From Rugalucina vietnamica (lineage: Eukaryota > Mollusca > Bivalvia > Lucinida > Lucinidae), in assembly GCA_964017185.1 (NCBI GenBank), contig OZ024870.1, positions 58,468,312 to 58,532,311 on the forward strand: a stretch of DNA of 64,000 nt, in the 5' to 3' direction. Positions 19,879-34,200 of this stretch are shown piece after piece; within the stretch, counting starts at the first letter, position 1, and each line of letters opens with the position of its first letter. The translations under genes and the position numbers were made by a program. The notes beneath the pieces are model-generated. The model was given only the letters and a program-made list of their open reading frames with translations, was not told where the DNA came from and made no database searches.

Positions 19879-21284
19879 CGAGTCTGGATCATCTTGGAAA
19901 ATCGCGATAAAAATGATTGCGTATATACGCCAGTGATGTAGATAATTATTTTTCACAATGCGTACTGTACGCATCAAAATAAATGCACACTGTGTACCAA
20001 CAATACAACTGTGTACACATTTTCTGAGGATTCTTATTCTAACCTCTCATTAAGGATCAATTAAACTTATAGATATGTGTAAACAGATGGATAAGACAAT
20101 TTATTCAAGCTATGAAAATTCAAGTAAATTGGTTAACAATCCTGTAATTACATGTTATTCTAATATTTAGTCATGTTTAACCACACTTATACTTTTGTCT
20201 CCCACATAGATAATAAGAGAGAATAAAATAAAAAAAAAAAAAACATGATGAACTTGGCTGGCTGAAGACATGGAATACATCAAGTTTTAACTTAAAAACA
20301 ATGACCAGAAATCGATGCAAAATGCCTATTCAATAAACAAAAGTGACACACTAAACATCAAGAATAAATCTTTGCTAAACGATTCGTTCGGCGGAGGAAC
20401 TGAACAGAGAGCACATGAAGATGCATACAATACTGAATGATATGTTAATATGGAACGAGCATACATTAATATTGCAGCTACTTTTCCATTGTTGACAGAG
20501 CAGCCAGACAAAACTAGTTGAAAATTGTCATTTTGTGATAATTTTAAAGGTATTTTTTTATCTGAGTACGCATAAAACCGAAATCTGTTTGCGTACCGCT
20601 GATTTTTACTGCGTACATGGTACGCACAGGTCCGAATTTTCTATGTGTACAGAGCGAAAAATCGTGCGTACATATGCAGTACGCATCGTTATCTATTTCG
20701 CTGTACGCGACATTAATTTTTCCTATTAAGGAGAATCATTCCAAACCACTATTTCTGACTAAATAATGAAATGAATTGGGACTTAGAATGAAACAAATCG
20801 GAAATGGCTGATCGCGCAATCACGCGATATCCGATACTTGAGGTCTGGGCTCCAGCAGCAAGGTCCCTTTCTTCAAAAAAGATAACAACCCAGAAATAAA
20901 AGATTACAAACAAATATTTTACTATCTGAAACTCTTTTAAAGATTAGAGATCAAAATGATGTAAAAATGATAAGTTAAAAAAAAAAGTCTAAGATTCTGT
21001 TGGCAGATGGTTGAAATCCTTGTTCATTTTGCAAAATTTTCGTCTGCGAACCTCTGTAGTTTCCCTCCACATGGTCCAATCACATCCAAAAAAAGCTCAG
21101 CCAAATCGTCAAAAATGAGGCTACATGATAGCAGTTGTATAAGCTTTCTATCGCGCAGAACCACAATAAAATTGTCACATTTCTGTTGAGATATGGAACC
21201 TCCTGTACTGTTGGTAAATACACTGAGCCGTCACGCATCTGCGAGATAATTTCGATCGCGATTTTCCGAGATGATCCAGACCTG
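19879..21284. mobile_element. Family H element (copy 2), interrupted
   Basis: The left end GAGTCTGGATCATCTTGGAA and right end CGAGATGATCCAGACCTG are inverted. The right 500 bp match the intact copy at 58630-59144. About 0.85 kb of unrelated DNA (about 19911-20760) separates the left terminal 30 bp from the rest. Confidence 0.7.
19925..20715. mobile_element. Element nested in family H, GTACGCA-rich ends
   Basis: The left part TGTAGATAATTATTTTTCAC followed by AATGCGTACTGTACGCAT is mirrored on the right by GCAGTACGCATCGTTATCTA. The exact boundaries are uncertain. No coding domain. Confidence 0.5.
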
Positions 21285-21430
21285 ATTAAGCATTGCAATA
21301 TATTAGTGCATTTCTCCCATGTATTTAGGTTTTCTTACCAGGTTTGACACAAACCTGACTATGCAACTGTAAAAGATGTTAAGAACCTGAACTGCGCTCT
21401 GGATCAGCCTCTTTCTCATTGATATTAAAT

Positions 21431-21658
21431 GAGCCACCTCGTGGGAAAACCAACAATTTGCATAGGCGAAAACAAAGCGCAGATCAGCTTCGCAGTAACC
21501 GCGAAGCTGATCAGTGCCTTTGTTTTCACTACACGGATAGTACACTTCCTCTTCTTCTTACATCTGAAATTTCAAGTTTCTAGCCTGCTCCTGTGCAGGT
21601 CGGTTTGTGTCAGACCTTTTGGGAAACCACATTGTTGGTTTTCTCACGAGGCGGCTCA
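21431..21658. repeat. Family A MITE, copy 7
   Basis: GAGCCACCTCGTGGGAAAAC to TCTCACGAGGCGGCTCA. The centre is GCTTCGCAGTAACCGCGAAG. Confidence 0.9.
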
Positions 21659-22074
21659 AATGTTGCTGCTCTGAAGGATCTGTATAATTTTCACATAATA
21701 TGGAAAAACGTGATTGCACTACAATATAATGTTATCTTCATAAACTGGGGCGATCAATTTCTGATCATCATCTCATATTGCAAATATAATAATTATAGAT
21801 CTAGTTTATACATGTACATACATGTAAGCAATGTGATGAAAATTGAAGCAAGTGAAGGTAGCATATATCAGCGGTTATCAACCAATCATGAGCAGCTATT
21901 ACACTGACAGACCTATTAGGGGTTTCCCTTTATTATGTCAGTATGAACATTTGTCATCAATATTACAGGCATGCACCTGCTGGGTATCGAGCCTGCAACA
22001 TCCAGATTGCTTTTTACTGTCCTAGGTCCGCTCTCGCTATAATATGTTGATCAATAAGTCTCATGGATTTTTAG
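21659..22074. other. Region upstream of the first recognised DIPK1 exon
   Basis: An N-terminal exon of roughly 30 codons is expected for this family, but none could be identified here with confidence. Short frames on the plus strand have no supporting features. Confidence 0.3.
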
Positions 22075-22206
22075 GAAAAAGTTTGTGATTCTGATGTACT
22101 GAGATATGCGTGCCTGTTCACCCTACTATGTGCATTATGTGGCTTTCTGTTTGTGTGGATATTCATCAGGGATCCTTGCTTCCAGTGGGAAATTCAGCAA
22201 AGTTTG
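22075..22206 (+). CDS. DIPK1: DIPK1 exon: membrane anchor
   Basis: 132 bp, acceptor TTTTTAG, donor TTG/GTGAGT. It codes EKVCDSDVLRYA, a 20-residue hydrophobic span and RDPCFQWEIQQSL. Confidence 0.75.
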
Positions 22207-25200
22207 GTGAGTAGAACATTTTAATACGAGTTATCGTAGCACAAGTTCTTTTTCATAATTTTTGCTTTTGTAACTTTAAGTCTTTTTAAACTGACATTAT
22301 AACGCAAGGACTCTAAATATCGGCCCAATAAAGGTGTTTCATAAATTGCCCCTATATTTAGCTACTGACCAAATAAAGGCCACCTCTACTGACTAAATAC
22401 TGTGTTACGGTTTTGTTAACGCACCGAGATAAGCGTGCTAGTGATGTCAATTTTAGTGCCATTGTTATGCAGCATTACGTAGACAAAACAATGGACAGGA
22501 AAAATATAAATTATCAACAAAATTTACTGCTTAGTATGGTGGCGAATTTTGAGGAGTCCTTCTACAGAGTGATAACTGAGCTGTTGACTAAAGAAACAAA
22601 ATGGCGGAAAGCCAATTTCTTCACCTCAGGTGAGTTTTAATTGTGAAATTTATCGACTATCATTGCATTATATTAAAAGTAAATAACAACCCAATGACCA
22701 AAAATAAATGGATTTATCATGCTAGGATTGTAAACTGCTAAAATGGCTCGGTAGAACCTTGCCATTTCATCAGTTTACTAATCCTAGCGTGATAAACCCA
22801 TTTATTTTTGGTCATGGGGTATTTAATTACTGTTTACCAGATTGAACCAAAGTGATTGTAGTCAGCATAATCCATTGGAAGAACAATGTTTTAAATAAAT
22901 TGGTTCATCATGTCTTGAAAAAAATAAAAACAGTGCTGGGTGTCCACATTGTCCAGACAGTGACTTTGTCGAGTAGATCACCTGCTGAAATGGCTGGGCT
23001 GTTTACTAATCCCAGTGTGATAAACCCATTATTTTTGGTCATTGGGTTGTTATTTACTGCTTATCAGATTGAACCAAAGTGATAATAGTCAGCATATCTC
23101 TATTGTAAGATCAATGTTTTAAAAAAAAATGGTTCATTATGTCCTGAAACAATCAAAACAGTGCCGGATGTCCACATTGTCCAGACAGTGATTTTGTCGA
23201 GTAGAATCACTGGAACACTTGAGAAATCTTGCTTTCATTGGAAAAATTTGGATATTTTTAATATTTTAGCTCAAAACATACATTTTGGGTACATGTTGGG
23301 TACTGAGGCGGTTCTAACGAGTACTTGCAATGTATGTTTTGGATCAAGAATAAGAAAATTAGGTATACCCATGCAAAGTCCAGTTTTCCTATATAAAAGT
23401 GGGGTATAAGGGGGTATATATTGAACAGACATGTTTTCCTGATGAGTTGCCATGATGTTTTTATCTTTCAGTGTGATGAGTATCAGCAGGGACTTATAGC
23501 AGGAACTTTGTGTTACGATATGTGTATAGAGCAGACATTCACACTCTCTGGGTGTGTGAATGATGAAAATGGTGTGTCGGTGAGTGCATTATGCAAATTT
23601 TTATGAATTTATTGATAGTTAAAGCATAGATTCATAAATTTTAGAAAAAAAGTCTGTCCCTTTGATTCTAACTAGAGGCTGACACAAACAAACAATTTAC
23701 ACTCATAGACATAAGGAAAACATGTCCGTGAAATGTATACCCCCTCATACCCCACTTTTATATAGAAAAACTGGGGTTTGCAGGAGTATACCTAATTTTC
23801 TTGTCTTTGATCCAAAACAAACACATGTACCCACAGTGTATGTTTTGAGCAACAAAATAAAAAAAAAACAACATTTTTTTCCCTATGAAATTTTCAATTT
23901 TTTCTTCTAAAAAATCTCTGTATATTGCATGGGCAAGTTTTCAATATGTTGATAATGATTGTTCTGTATTTTAGGTGTTCTCCAAGCATGGTCTTTTGTA
24001 CAAAGTGGCACAGCACAGACAGACCCCTGATCCTGCCATAAAGAATGGTATCACCCAGAGGGAGTTGTGGGACCTACTCCAGGGGTTCTTCACCAGGACC
24101 CTAGGGGAGGGGGACCATAACAGTATCATAGTAAAAGCGTTAGAAATGGCTGATTTTAATGGTGATGATATGGTAGGTGATGATGTTTTAGTGCAATTTA
24201 CCAAAATTTTTCTTTTCCCCACTTGTCGTTGGTGTACAAAAATTAATGCTTAAAATTAGCTACACTCCAACCGCTCTATAACATGGTCAATCGGAACTCC
24301 TCGCCCAATCAAAGATCTGGTCCTGAGGTCATAAAACTTTTTTCATGCTCAACTCAGCTGAGCATGGATTTTAAACTTGGATTTTAAACTTCTCATAAAT
24401 GACAAAATAGCCTAAATAAATTGAATTTTCACGTTCAGATGACAAAATCCTGTAATTTATCCCGCTAATAAATGTTGAAATGCGAACAATTGTTGGCGTT
24501 TTAACATTTATGAGACGGATAAATTTTAGTCTCAGCTGAGCTGAGCTTGAAAAAAGTTTTATAACCTCGGGACCAGGCCTTGGATGTATCATTGTCACCT
24601 CCTTTGGACTAGTTCATGCAAACGAGTCACATGTCAATGTTATGAACTCTCTGCTCATGCCACACCTTGATGTCATAGGATACCATGACAATCAAAATGA
24701 ACAAATTAAAATGTATCGAATTTAACAGTTACAAATCTATCGTAAATAGCGCTGAATAAATGCAGTTACTGAAGCATATGTTTTGGATAAATGTTTGTTT
24801 TATTATACCTGTTGAAATAAAGCCTTGAACTCACGAGAATAATCGATTTATCCATGTGTAGTTCTTCCGCACTTGACCAAACAAAATGCACATTTGATAC
24901 ATAATCCTATGCAGAAATTCACCCCTATACGCATCCGGGTCTGAGATTTGATTGGACGAGGCAGTTCCTATTGGAACATGGTTGGAGACAGCATTGTTAT
25001 AGATATAACACTGATAATTGCTGGGCCTAAAATGGTCAATTTAGACTAATTGAGCTGCAACTCTAAAAAACCCGTCTTTGGGGTTTCCGACCAGGTCTGA
25101 CACAAACCGGCCTGTGCAGCTACAGAATATGGTTAGAAGCTTGAAATTTTGGATTTAGGAAGAAGGGGAATTGTACTAACCGTTTAGCGAAAACAAACTC

Positions 25201-28200
25201 GCTGATAAGCTGTGCAGTAACTGCACAGCTGATCTGCGCCTCAGTTTTTGCATATGCAGATTGTTGGTTTTCTCATGCGGTGGCTCATATAACCCTGATC
25301 ATTGCTGAAGCTCAAATGATCATTTTAGACTAATTTTGCTATATCAATACATTTTATTTTTAGCTCACCTGAGCCGAAGGCTCACAAGGTGAGCTTATAG
25401 GATGGCCATGCTCCGTCGTCCGTCCGTCCGTCGTTCACAATTTCAAAGATCTTCTCCTCTGAAACCGCTTGGCCGATCAAAGCCAAACTTCATGTGGAGC
25501 ATCCTTAGGAAGGGGGAACGAAAGTTTATATAAATGGTCCAGGTCACATGACCAAGATGGCGGCCATGGCTATAAATAGCAAAAACCTTTAAAAATCTTC
25601 TTCTCCAGAACCAGTGGGCCGATTTCCACGAAACTTGGTATGTAGCATTGGGGACGCAGGCCCATCATAGTTTATATAAATCATGACCCTAGGATGACCT
25701 TGACCTATTTTAAGGCAAGGTGAACTTAGGTCGCCAATGCATTTGAATGGGAAAAAATGGTAAAATGCTATTTGATGGGTAAAACTTACTGGGAATAGGC
25801 AAATGGACAGAAGATTAATGTTAATGGAAAATTTTAGCCCCTGGGGGGTTGTCTGCCCCTGCCCCGGGGCTATATACATGTATATTTCCATAATAATGAA
25901 TCATCTTCTCCCCTGAAACCGCTTGGCCAATCAAAGCCAAACTTCATATTGAGCATCCTTGGGAAGGGGGAAAGAAAGTTTATATAAATGGTAAAGGTCA
26001 CATGACCAAGATGGCCGCCATGGCTATAAATAGAAAAAACGTTTAAAAATCTTCTTCTCCAGAACCAGAAGGCCAATGATTTTGAAACTTGGTGTGAAGC
26101 ATCAGTGACTAGAGCTCTACAAAGTTTATATAAATCATGACCCTGGGATGACCTTGACCTATTTTACGGCAAGGTCAACATAGGTCGCTCATGCATTGGA
26201 ATGGGAAAAGTGTTAAAATGTCATTTGTAGGGAAAAACTTGCAGGAAATGGGCAGATGGACTTAAGATTTATGATTCTGAAAACAAATTGGACCCCGGGG
26301 GTCTGTCTGCCCCCACCCCGGGGCAATATACATGTATATTACAGTGATATTCAAAGATCTTCTTCTCTGAAACTGCCTGGCCAATCAAAGCCAAACTTTA
26401 TGAGGAGCATTGTTAGGAAGTGGGAATGAAAGTATATATAAATGGTCAAGGTCACATGACCATGATGGCTGCCATGGCTATAAATAGCAAAAGCCTTTAA
26501 AAATCTTTTTCTCCAGAACCAGAAGGCCTATGATTTTGAAACTTGGCATGAAGCATCAGGCAATGGAGCTCTACAAAGTTTATATAAATCGTGACCCTTG
26601 GATGACCTTGACCTATTTTACGGCAAGGTCAACTTAGGTCTCCCATGCATTTGAATGGGGAAAATTGTTAAAATGTCATTTGAAGGGCAAAACTTGCAGT
26701 AAATTGGCAAATGGACTGAAGTTTTATGTTTTCAAAAAGAAATTGACTCCAGGGGTTGTTCTGACCCAGCCCTGGGGTTATAACCATGTATATTACCATT
26801 CTAGTCAAACAAGTTTATTGGTATATATCTCGGGTTTCAGGTGAGCGTTTACAGGACCATTGGTCCTCTGGTTTCTCACCCACCAGACAAGCATATCCCT
26901 TTGTGTGCCTGTCTGGGATTATAAGAATCTTATGTGGGGTTCTGTTCTAGATGGAAGTTTCCAACCCAAGGGATGACCGTGCTGAGCGGAACCTCGGCGG
27001 AGCCTCGGTTCCGCTCAGCACGGTCATCCCGAGGGTTGGAAACTTCCATCTAGAAAAGAACACCATATTAGATTCTTTTTCTTGCACAACAACCCCCCAA
27101 ATCTGGTTTATTTCAAGGTTTTGCGTAATTTTTTGGCGCACTTAGCCTGGGTGAGAACACCTGGGTGAGATGCAATTTTATCACCCAGGCAAAAAGTGTG
27201 GCAATTTCTATCTGGTGTGCAAGAAATTTCTGTCTCAGTACTAGTACAATTTTAGCTGTCTCAAAATGTCAATCATTTCTGTATTCAGCTAATGTACACC
27301 TCATGCTACTTCCATATAAGGAAGTGATGAGCTAGGTGTCAACTGTCAGAGACAAAAATAACCTAGCAGGTGTTAATTTCAGGAAGATATCAAGAGAGTA
27401 ATTGTAGTCTGCTATCCTCATAAAAATCTAAAAAAATTAATTTTGCCGAGAATTTTGTGAATAAAACCAAATGATGATTTAATATTTTTGTAAGGTGAGT
27501 GCAAATACAAAATTATTTTTATTTGTTTCACTGGCTAATTTGCATATTGTTTTATGTCCAAACAAAATGGCTACCCGAACAGAACTTGAAGTCTATTCAG
27601 AGTCAATATGTTTTATAAGGTGGGTGAGAAAAATAATCAGTGATGGTGTTGAAGCCTGAACAAGGAAATCTCAGGCTCGTTTTCAGATTATTGGAGTCTC
27701 ATCCTCGGCAGAGCCTCGGATGAGACTTGAATAATCTGAAAACTTGCCTGAGATTTCCTTGTCTCGGAATCAACCCTATCATAGATTCTTTTAATCTTGT
27801 TTTAATGCTGATTGGATTGCTAACACAGAAATTGTCTTGGGCCATCACAATAGTGTTATAAAGAGGTTGTGGTGTACATGTTTACTTATTTGAGAATGTG
27901 CTTTAATACAGTTAAATACATGTACAGGAGTTGAAAATCTTGGCTTTGACAGATTTTGCAGGTTTGATTCCAGGTCTGAAACCTGCTTTCAACTATATCT
28001 TATTGTTGCACATAAAAGGAAAAGGAGCCTTGGCTTGATAATCTGGTTTTACGAGCAGGTCCGACACAAAAACGGCCTGTAACAGTTACAGAAACAGACT
28101 AGAAGCTTGGAAGTTTGGATGTAAGAAGAAGAGGTATTGTACTGGCTATGTAGTGAAAACAAAGGCGCTGCTCAGCTGTGCCGTTACTGCACAGCTGATA

Positions 28201-31200
28201 TGCATCTTTGTTTTGGCCAGTGCATTTTTAGCTCACCTGAGCCGAAGGCTCACAGGTGAGCTTATAGTTTACCCATGCTCCGGCGTCCGTCCGTCGTCCG
28301 TCCGTCGTTCACAATTTCAAAGATCTTCTCCTCTGAAACCGCTTGGCCAATCAAAGCCAAACTTCATGTGGAGCATCCTTTGGAAGGGGGAACGAAAGTT
28401 TATATAAATGGTTCAGGTCACATGATGAAGATGGCCGCCATGGCTATAAATAGCAAAACCTTTAAAAATCTTCTTCTACAGAACCAGTGGGCCGATTTCC
28501 ACGAAACTTGGCATGTAGCATCGGGGACGCGGGCCCATAATAGTTTATATAAATCATGACCCTAGGATGACCTTGACCTATTTTACGGCAAGGTGAACTT
28601 AGGTCGCCAATGCATTTGAATGGGAAAAAATGGTAAAATGCTATTTAATGGGTAAAACTTACTGGGAATAGGCAAATGGACAGAAGATTAATGTTAATGG
28701 AAAATTTTAGCCCCTGGGGGGTTGTCTGCCCCTGCCCCGGGGCTATATACATGTATATTTCCATAATAATGAATCATCTTCTCCCCTGAAACCGCTTGGC
28801 CAATCAAAGCCAAACTTCATATGGAGCATCCTTGGGAAGGGGGAAAGAAAGTTTATATAAATGGTAAAGGTCACATGACCAAGATGGCCGCCATGGCTAT
28901 AAATAGAAAAAACGTTTAAAAATCTTCTTCTCCAGAACCAGAAGGCCAATGATTTTGAAACTTGGTGTGAAGTATCAGTGACTAGAGCTCTACAAAGTTT
29001 ATATAAATCATGACCCTGGGATGACCATGACCTATTTTACGGCAAGGTCAACATAGGTCGCTCGTGCATTGGAATGGGAAAAGTGTTAAAATGTCATTTG
29101 TAGGGAAAAACTTGCAGGAAATGGGCAGATGGACTTAAGATTTATGATTCTGAAAAAAAATTGGACCCCAGGGGTCTGTCTGCCCCCACCCCGGGGCAAT
29201 ATACATGTATATTACAGTGATATTCAAAGATCTTCTCCTCTGAAACTGCCTGGCCAATCAAAGCCAAACTTTATGAGGAGCATTGTTAGGAAGTGGGAAT
29301 GAAAGTATATATAAATGGTCAAGGTCACATGACCAAGATGGCCGCCATGGCTATAAATAGCAAAAGCCTTTAAAAATCTTTTTCTCCAGAACCAGAAGGC
29401 CTATGATTTTGAAACTTGGCATGAAGCATCAAGCAATGGAGCTCTACAAAGTTAATATAAATCCTGACCCTTGGATGACCTTGACCTATTTTACGGCAAG
29501 GTCAACTTAGGTCTCCCATGCATTTGAATGGGGAAAATTGTTAAAATGTCATTTGAAGGGCAAAACTTGCAGTAAATTGGCAAATGGACTGAAGTTTTAT
29601 GTTTTCAAAAAGAAATTGACTCCAGGGGTTGCTCTGACCCAGCCCTGGGGTTATATACATGTATATTACCATTCTAGTCAAACAAGTTTATTGGTATATA
29701 TCTTGGGTTTCAGGTGAGCGTTTACAGGACCATTGGTCCTCTGGTTTCTCACCCACCAGACAAGCATATCCCTTTGTGTGCCTGTCTGGGATATTTCTGT
29801 CTCAGTACTAGTACAATTTTAGCTGTCTCAAAATGTCAATCATTTCTGTATTCAGCTAATGTACACCTCATGCTACTTCCATATAAGGAAGTGATGAGCT
29901 AGGTGTCAACTGTCAGAGACAAAAATAACCTAGCAGGTGTTAATTTCAGGAAGATATCAAGAGAGTAATTGTAGTCTGCTATCCTCATAAAAATCTAAAA
30001 AAATTAATTTTGCCGGGAATTTTGTGAATACAACCAAATGATGATTTAATATTTTTGTAAGGTGATTGCAAATACAAAATTATTTTTATTTGTTTCACTG
30101 GCTAATTTGCATATTGTTTTATGTCCAAACAAAATGGCTGCCCGAACAGAACTTGAAGTCTATTCAGAGTCAATATGTTTTATAAGGTGGGTGAGAAAAA
30201 TAACCAGTGATGGTGTTGAAGCCTGAACAAGGAAATCTCAGGCTCGTTTTCAGATTATTGGAGTCTCATCCTCGGCAGAGCCTCGGATGAGACTTGAATA
30301 ATCTGAAAACTTGCCTGAGATTTCCTTGTCTCAGAATCAACCCCACCATAGATTCTTTTAATCTTGTTATAATGCTGATTTGATTGCTAACACGGAAATT
30401 GTCTTGGGCCATCACAATAGTGTTATAAAGAGGTTGTGGTGTACATGTTTACTTATTTGAGAATGTGCTTTAATACAGTTAAATACATGTACAGGAGTTG
30501 AAAATCTTGGCTTTGACAGATTTTTGCAGGTTTGATTCCAGGTCTGAAACCTGCTTTCAACTATATCTTATTGTTGCATATAAAAGGAAAAGGAGCCTTG
30601 GCTTGATAATCTGGTTTTACGAGCAGGTCCGACACAAAAACGGCCTGTAACAGTTACAGAAACAGACTAGAAGCTTGGAAGTTTGGATGTAAGAAGAAGA
30701 GGTATTGTACTGGCTATGTAGTGAAAACAAAGGTGCTGCTCAGCTGTGCCGTTACTGCACAGCTGATATGCATCTTTGTTTTGGCCAGTGCATTTTTAGC
30801 TCACCTGAGCCGAAGGCTCACAGGTGAGCTTATAGTTTACCCATGCTCCGGCGTCCGTCCGTCGTCCGTCCGTCGTTCACAATTTCAAAGATCTTCTCCT
30901 CTGAAACCGCTTGGCCAATCAAAGCCAAACTTCATGTGGAGCATCCTTAGGAAGGGGGAACGAAAGTTTATATAAATGGTTTAGGTCACATGATGAAGAT
31001 GGCTGCCATGGCTATAAATAGCAAAAACCTTTAAAAATCTTCTTCTACAGAACCAGTGGGCCGATTTCCACGAAACTTGGCATGTAGCATCGGGGACGCG
31101 GGCCCATTATAGTTATATAAATCATGACCCTAGGATGACCTTGACCTTTTTTACGGCAAGGTGAACTTAGGTTGCCAATGCATTTGAATGGGAAAAAATG

Positions 31201-34200
31201 GTAAAATGCTATTTAATGGGTAAAACTTACTGGGAATAGGCAAATGGACAGAAGATTAATGTTAATGGAAAATTTTAGCCCCTGGGGGGTTGTCTGCCCC
31301 TGCCCCGGGGCTATATACATGTATATTTCCATAATAATGAATCATCTTCTCCCCTGAAACCGCTTGGCCAATCAAAGCCAAACTTCATATGGAGCATCCT
31401 TGGGAAGGGGGAAAGAAAGTTTATATAAATGGTAAAGGTCACATGACCAAGATGGCCGCCATGGCTATAAATAGAAAAAACGTTTAAAAATCTTCTTCTC
31501 CAGAACCAGAAGGCCAATGATTTTGAAACTTGGTGTGAAGCATCAGTGACTAGAGCTCTACAAAGTTTATATAAATCATGACCCTGGGATGACCATGACC
31601 TATTTTACGGCAAGGTCAACATAGGTCGCTCATGCATTGGAATGGGAAAAGTGTTAAAATGTCATTTGTAGGGAAAAACTTGCAGGAAATGGGCAGATGG
31701 ACTTAAGATTTATGATTCTGAAAAAAAATTGGACCCCAGGGGTCTGTCTGCCCCCAACCCGGGGCAATATACATGTATATTACAGTGATATTCAAAGATC
31801 TTCTTCTCTGAAACTGCCTGGCCAATCAAAGCCAAACTTTATGAGGAGCATTGTTAGGAAGTGGGAATGAAAGTATATATAAATGGTCAAGGTCACATGA
31901 CCAAGATGGCCGCCATGGCTATAAATAGCAAAAGCCTTTAAAAATCTTTTTCTCCAGAACCAGAAGGCCTATGATTTTGAAACTTGGCATGAAGCATCAG
32001 GCAATGGAGCTCTACAAAGTTAATATAGATCGTGACCCTTGGATGACCTTGACCTATTTTACGGCAAGGTCAACTTAGGTCTCCCATGCATTTGAATGGG
32101 GAAAATTGTTAAAATGTCATTTGAAGGGCAAAACTTGCAGTAAATTGGCAAATGGACTGAAGTTTTATGTTTTCAAAAAGAAATTGACTCCAGGGGTTGC
32201 TCTGACCCAGCCCTGGGGTTATATACATGTATATTACCATTCTAGTCAAACAAGTTTATTGGTACACTGTATATATCTCGGGTTTCAGGTGAGCGTTTAC
32301 AGGACCATTGGTCCTCTGGTTTCTCACCCACCAGACAAGCATATCCCTTTGTGTGCCTGTCTGGGATATTTCTGTCTCAGTACTAGTACAATTTTAGCTG
32401 TCTCAAAATGTCAATCATTTCTGTATTCAGCTAATGTACACCTCATACTACTTCGATATAAGGAAGTGATGAGCTAGGTGTCAACTGTCAGAGACAAAAA
32501 TAACCTATCAGGTGTTAATTTCAGGAAGATATCAAGAGAGTAATTGTAGTCTGCTATCCTCATAAAAATCTAAAAAAAGATAATTTTGCCGGGAATTTTG
32601 TGAATAAAACCAAATGATGATTTAATATTTTTGTAAGGTGAGTGCAAATACAAAATTATTTTTATTTGTTTCACTGGCTAATTTGCATATTGTTTTATGT
32701 CCAAACAAAATGGCTGCCCGAACAGAACTTGAAGTCTATTCAGAGTCAATATGTTTTATAAGGTGGGTGAGAAAAATAATCAGTGATGGTGTTGAAGCCT
32801 GAACAAGGAAATCTCAGGCTCGTTTTCAGATTATTGGAGTCTCATCCTCAGCAGAGCCTCGGATGAGACTTGAATAATCTGAAAACTTGCCTGAGAGTTC
32901 CTTGTCTCGGAATCAACCCCATCATAGATTCTTTTAATCTTGTTATAATGCTGATTGGATTGCTAACACGGAAATTGTCTTGGGCCATCACAATAGTGTT
33001 ATAAAGAGGTTGTGGTGTACATGTTTACTTATTTGAGAATGTGCTTTAATACAGTTAAATACATGTACAGGAGTTGAAAATCTTGGCTTTGACAGATTTT
33101 GCAGTTTTGATTCCAGGTCTGAAACCTGCTTTCAACTATATCTTATTGTTGCACATAAAGGAAAAGGAGCCTTGGCTTGATAATCTGGTTTTACGAGCAG
33201 GTCTGACACAAAAACGGCCTGTAACAGTTACAGAAACAGACTAGAAGCTTGGAAGTTTGGATGTAAGAAGAAGAAGTATTGTACTGGCTATGTAGTGAAA
33301 ACAAAGGCGCTGCTCAGCTGTGCCGTTACTGCACAGCTGATATGCATCTTTGTTTTGGCCAGTGCATTTTTAGCTCACCTGAGCCAAAGGCTCACAGGTG
33401 AGCTTATAGTTTACCCATGCTCCGTCGTCCGTCCGTCGTCCGTCCGTCGTTCACAATTTCAAAGATCTTCTCCTCTGAAACCGCTTGGCCAATCAAAGCC
33501 AAACTTCATGTGGAGCATCCTTAGGAAGGGGGAACGAAAGTTTATATAAATGGTTCAGGTCACATGATGAAGATGGCCGCCATGGCTATAAATAGCAAAA
33601 ACCTTTAAAAATCTTCTTCTACAGAACCAGTGGGCCGATTTCCACGAAACTTGGCATGTAGCATCGGGGACGCGGGCCCATTATAGTTTATATAAATCAT
33701 GACCCTAGGATGACCTTGACCTATTTTACGGCAAGGTGAACTTAGGTCTCCAATGCATTTGAATGGGAAAAAATGGTAAAATGCTATTTAATGGGTAAAA
33801 CTTACTGGGAATAGGCAAATGGACAGCAGATTAATGTTAATGGAAAATTTTAGCCCCTGGGGGGTTGTCTGCCCCTGCCCCGGGGCTATATACATGTATA
33901 TTTCCATAATATTCAAACATCTTCTTCTCTAAGACCGCTAGGCCAATCAAAGCCAAACTTCATGTGGAGCATCCTTGGGAAGGGGGAATGAAAGTTTATA
34001 TAAATGGTCAAGGTCCCATGATCAAGATGGCCGCCATGGCTATAAATAGCAAAAATGTTTAAAAATCTTCTTGTTCAGAACCAGAAGGCCTATGATTTTG
34101 AAACTTGGCGTGAAGCATCTGGGAATGGAGCTCTACAAAGTTTATATAAATCATGACCTTGGGATGACCTTGACCTATTTTACGGCAAGGTCAACATGGG

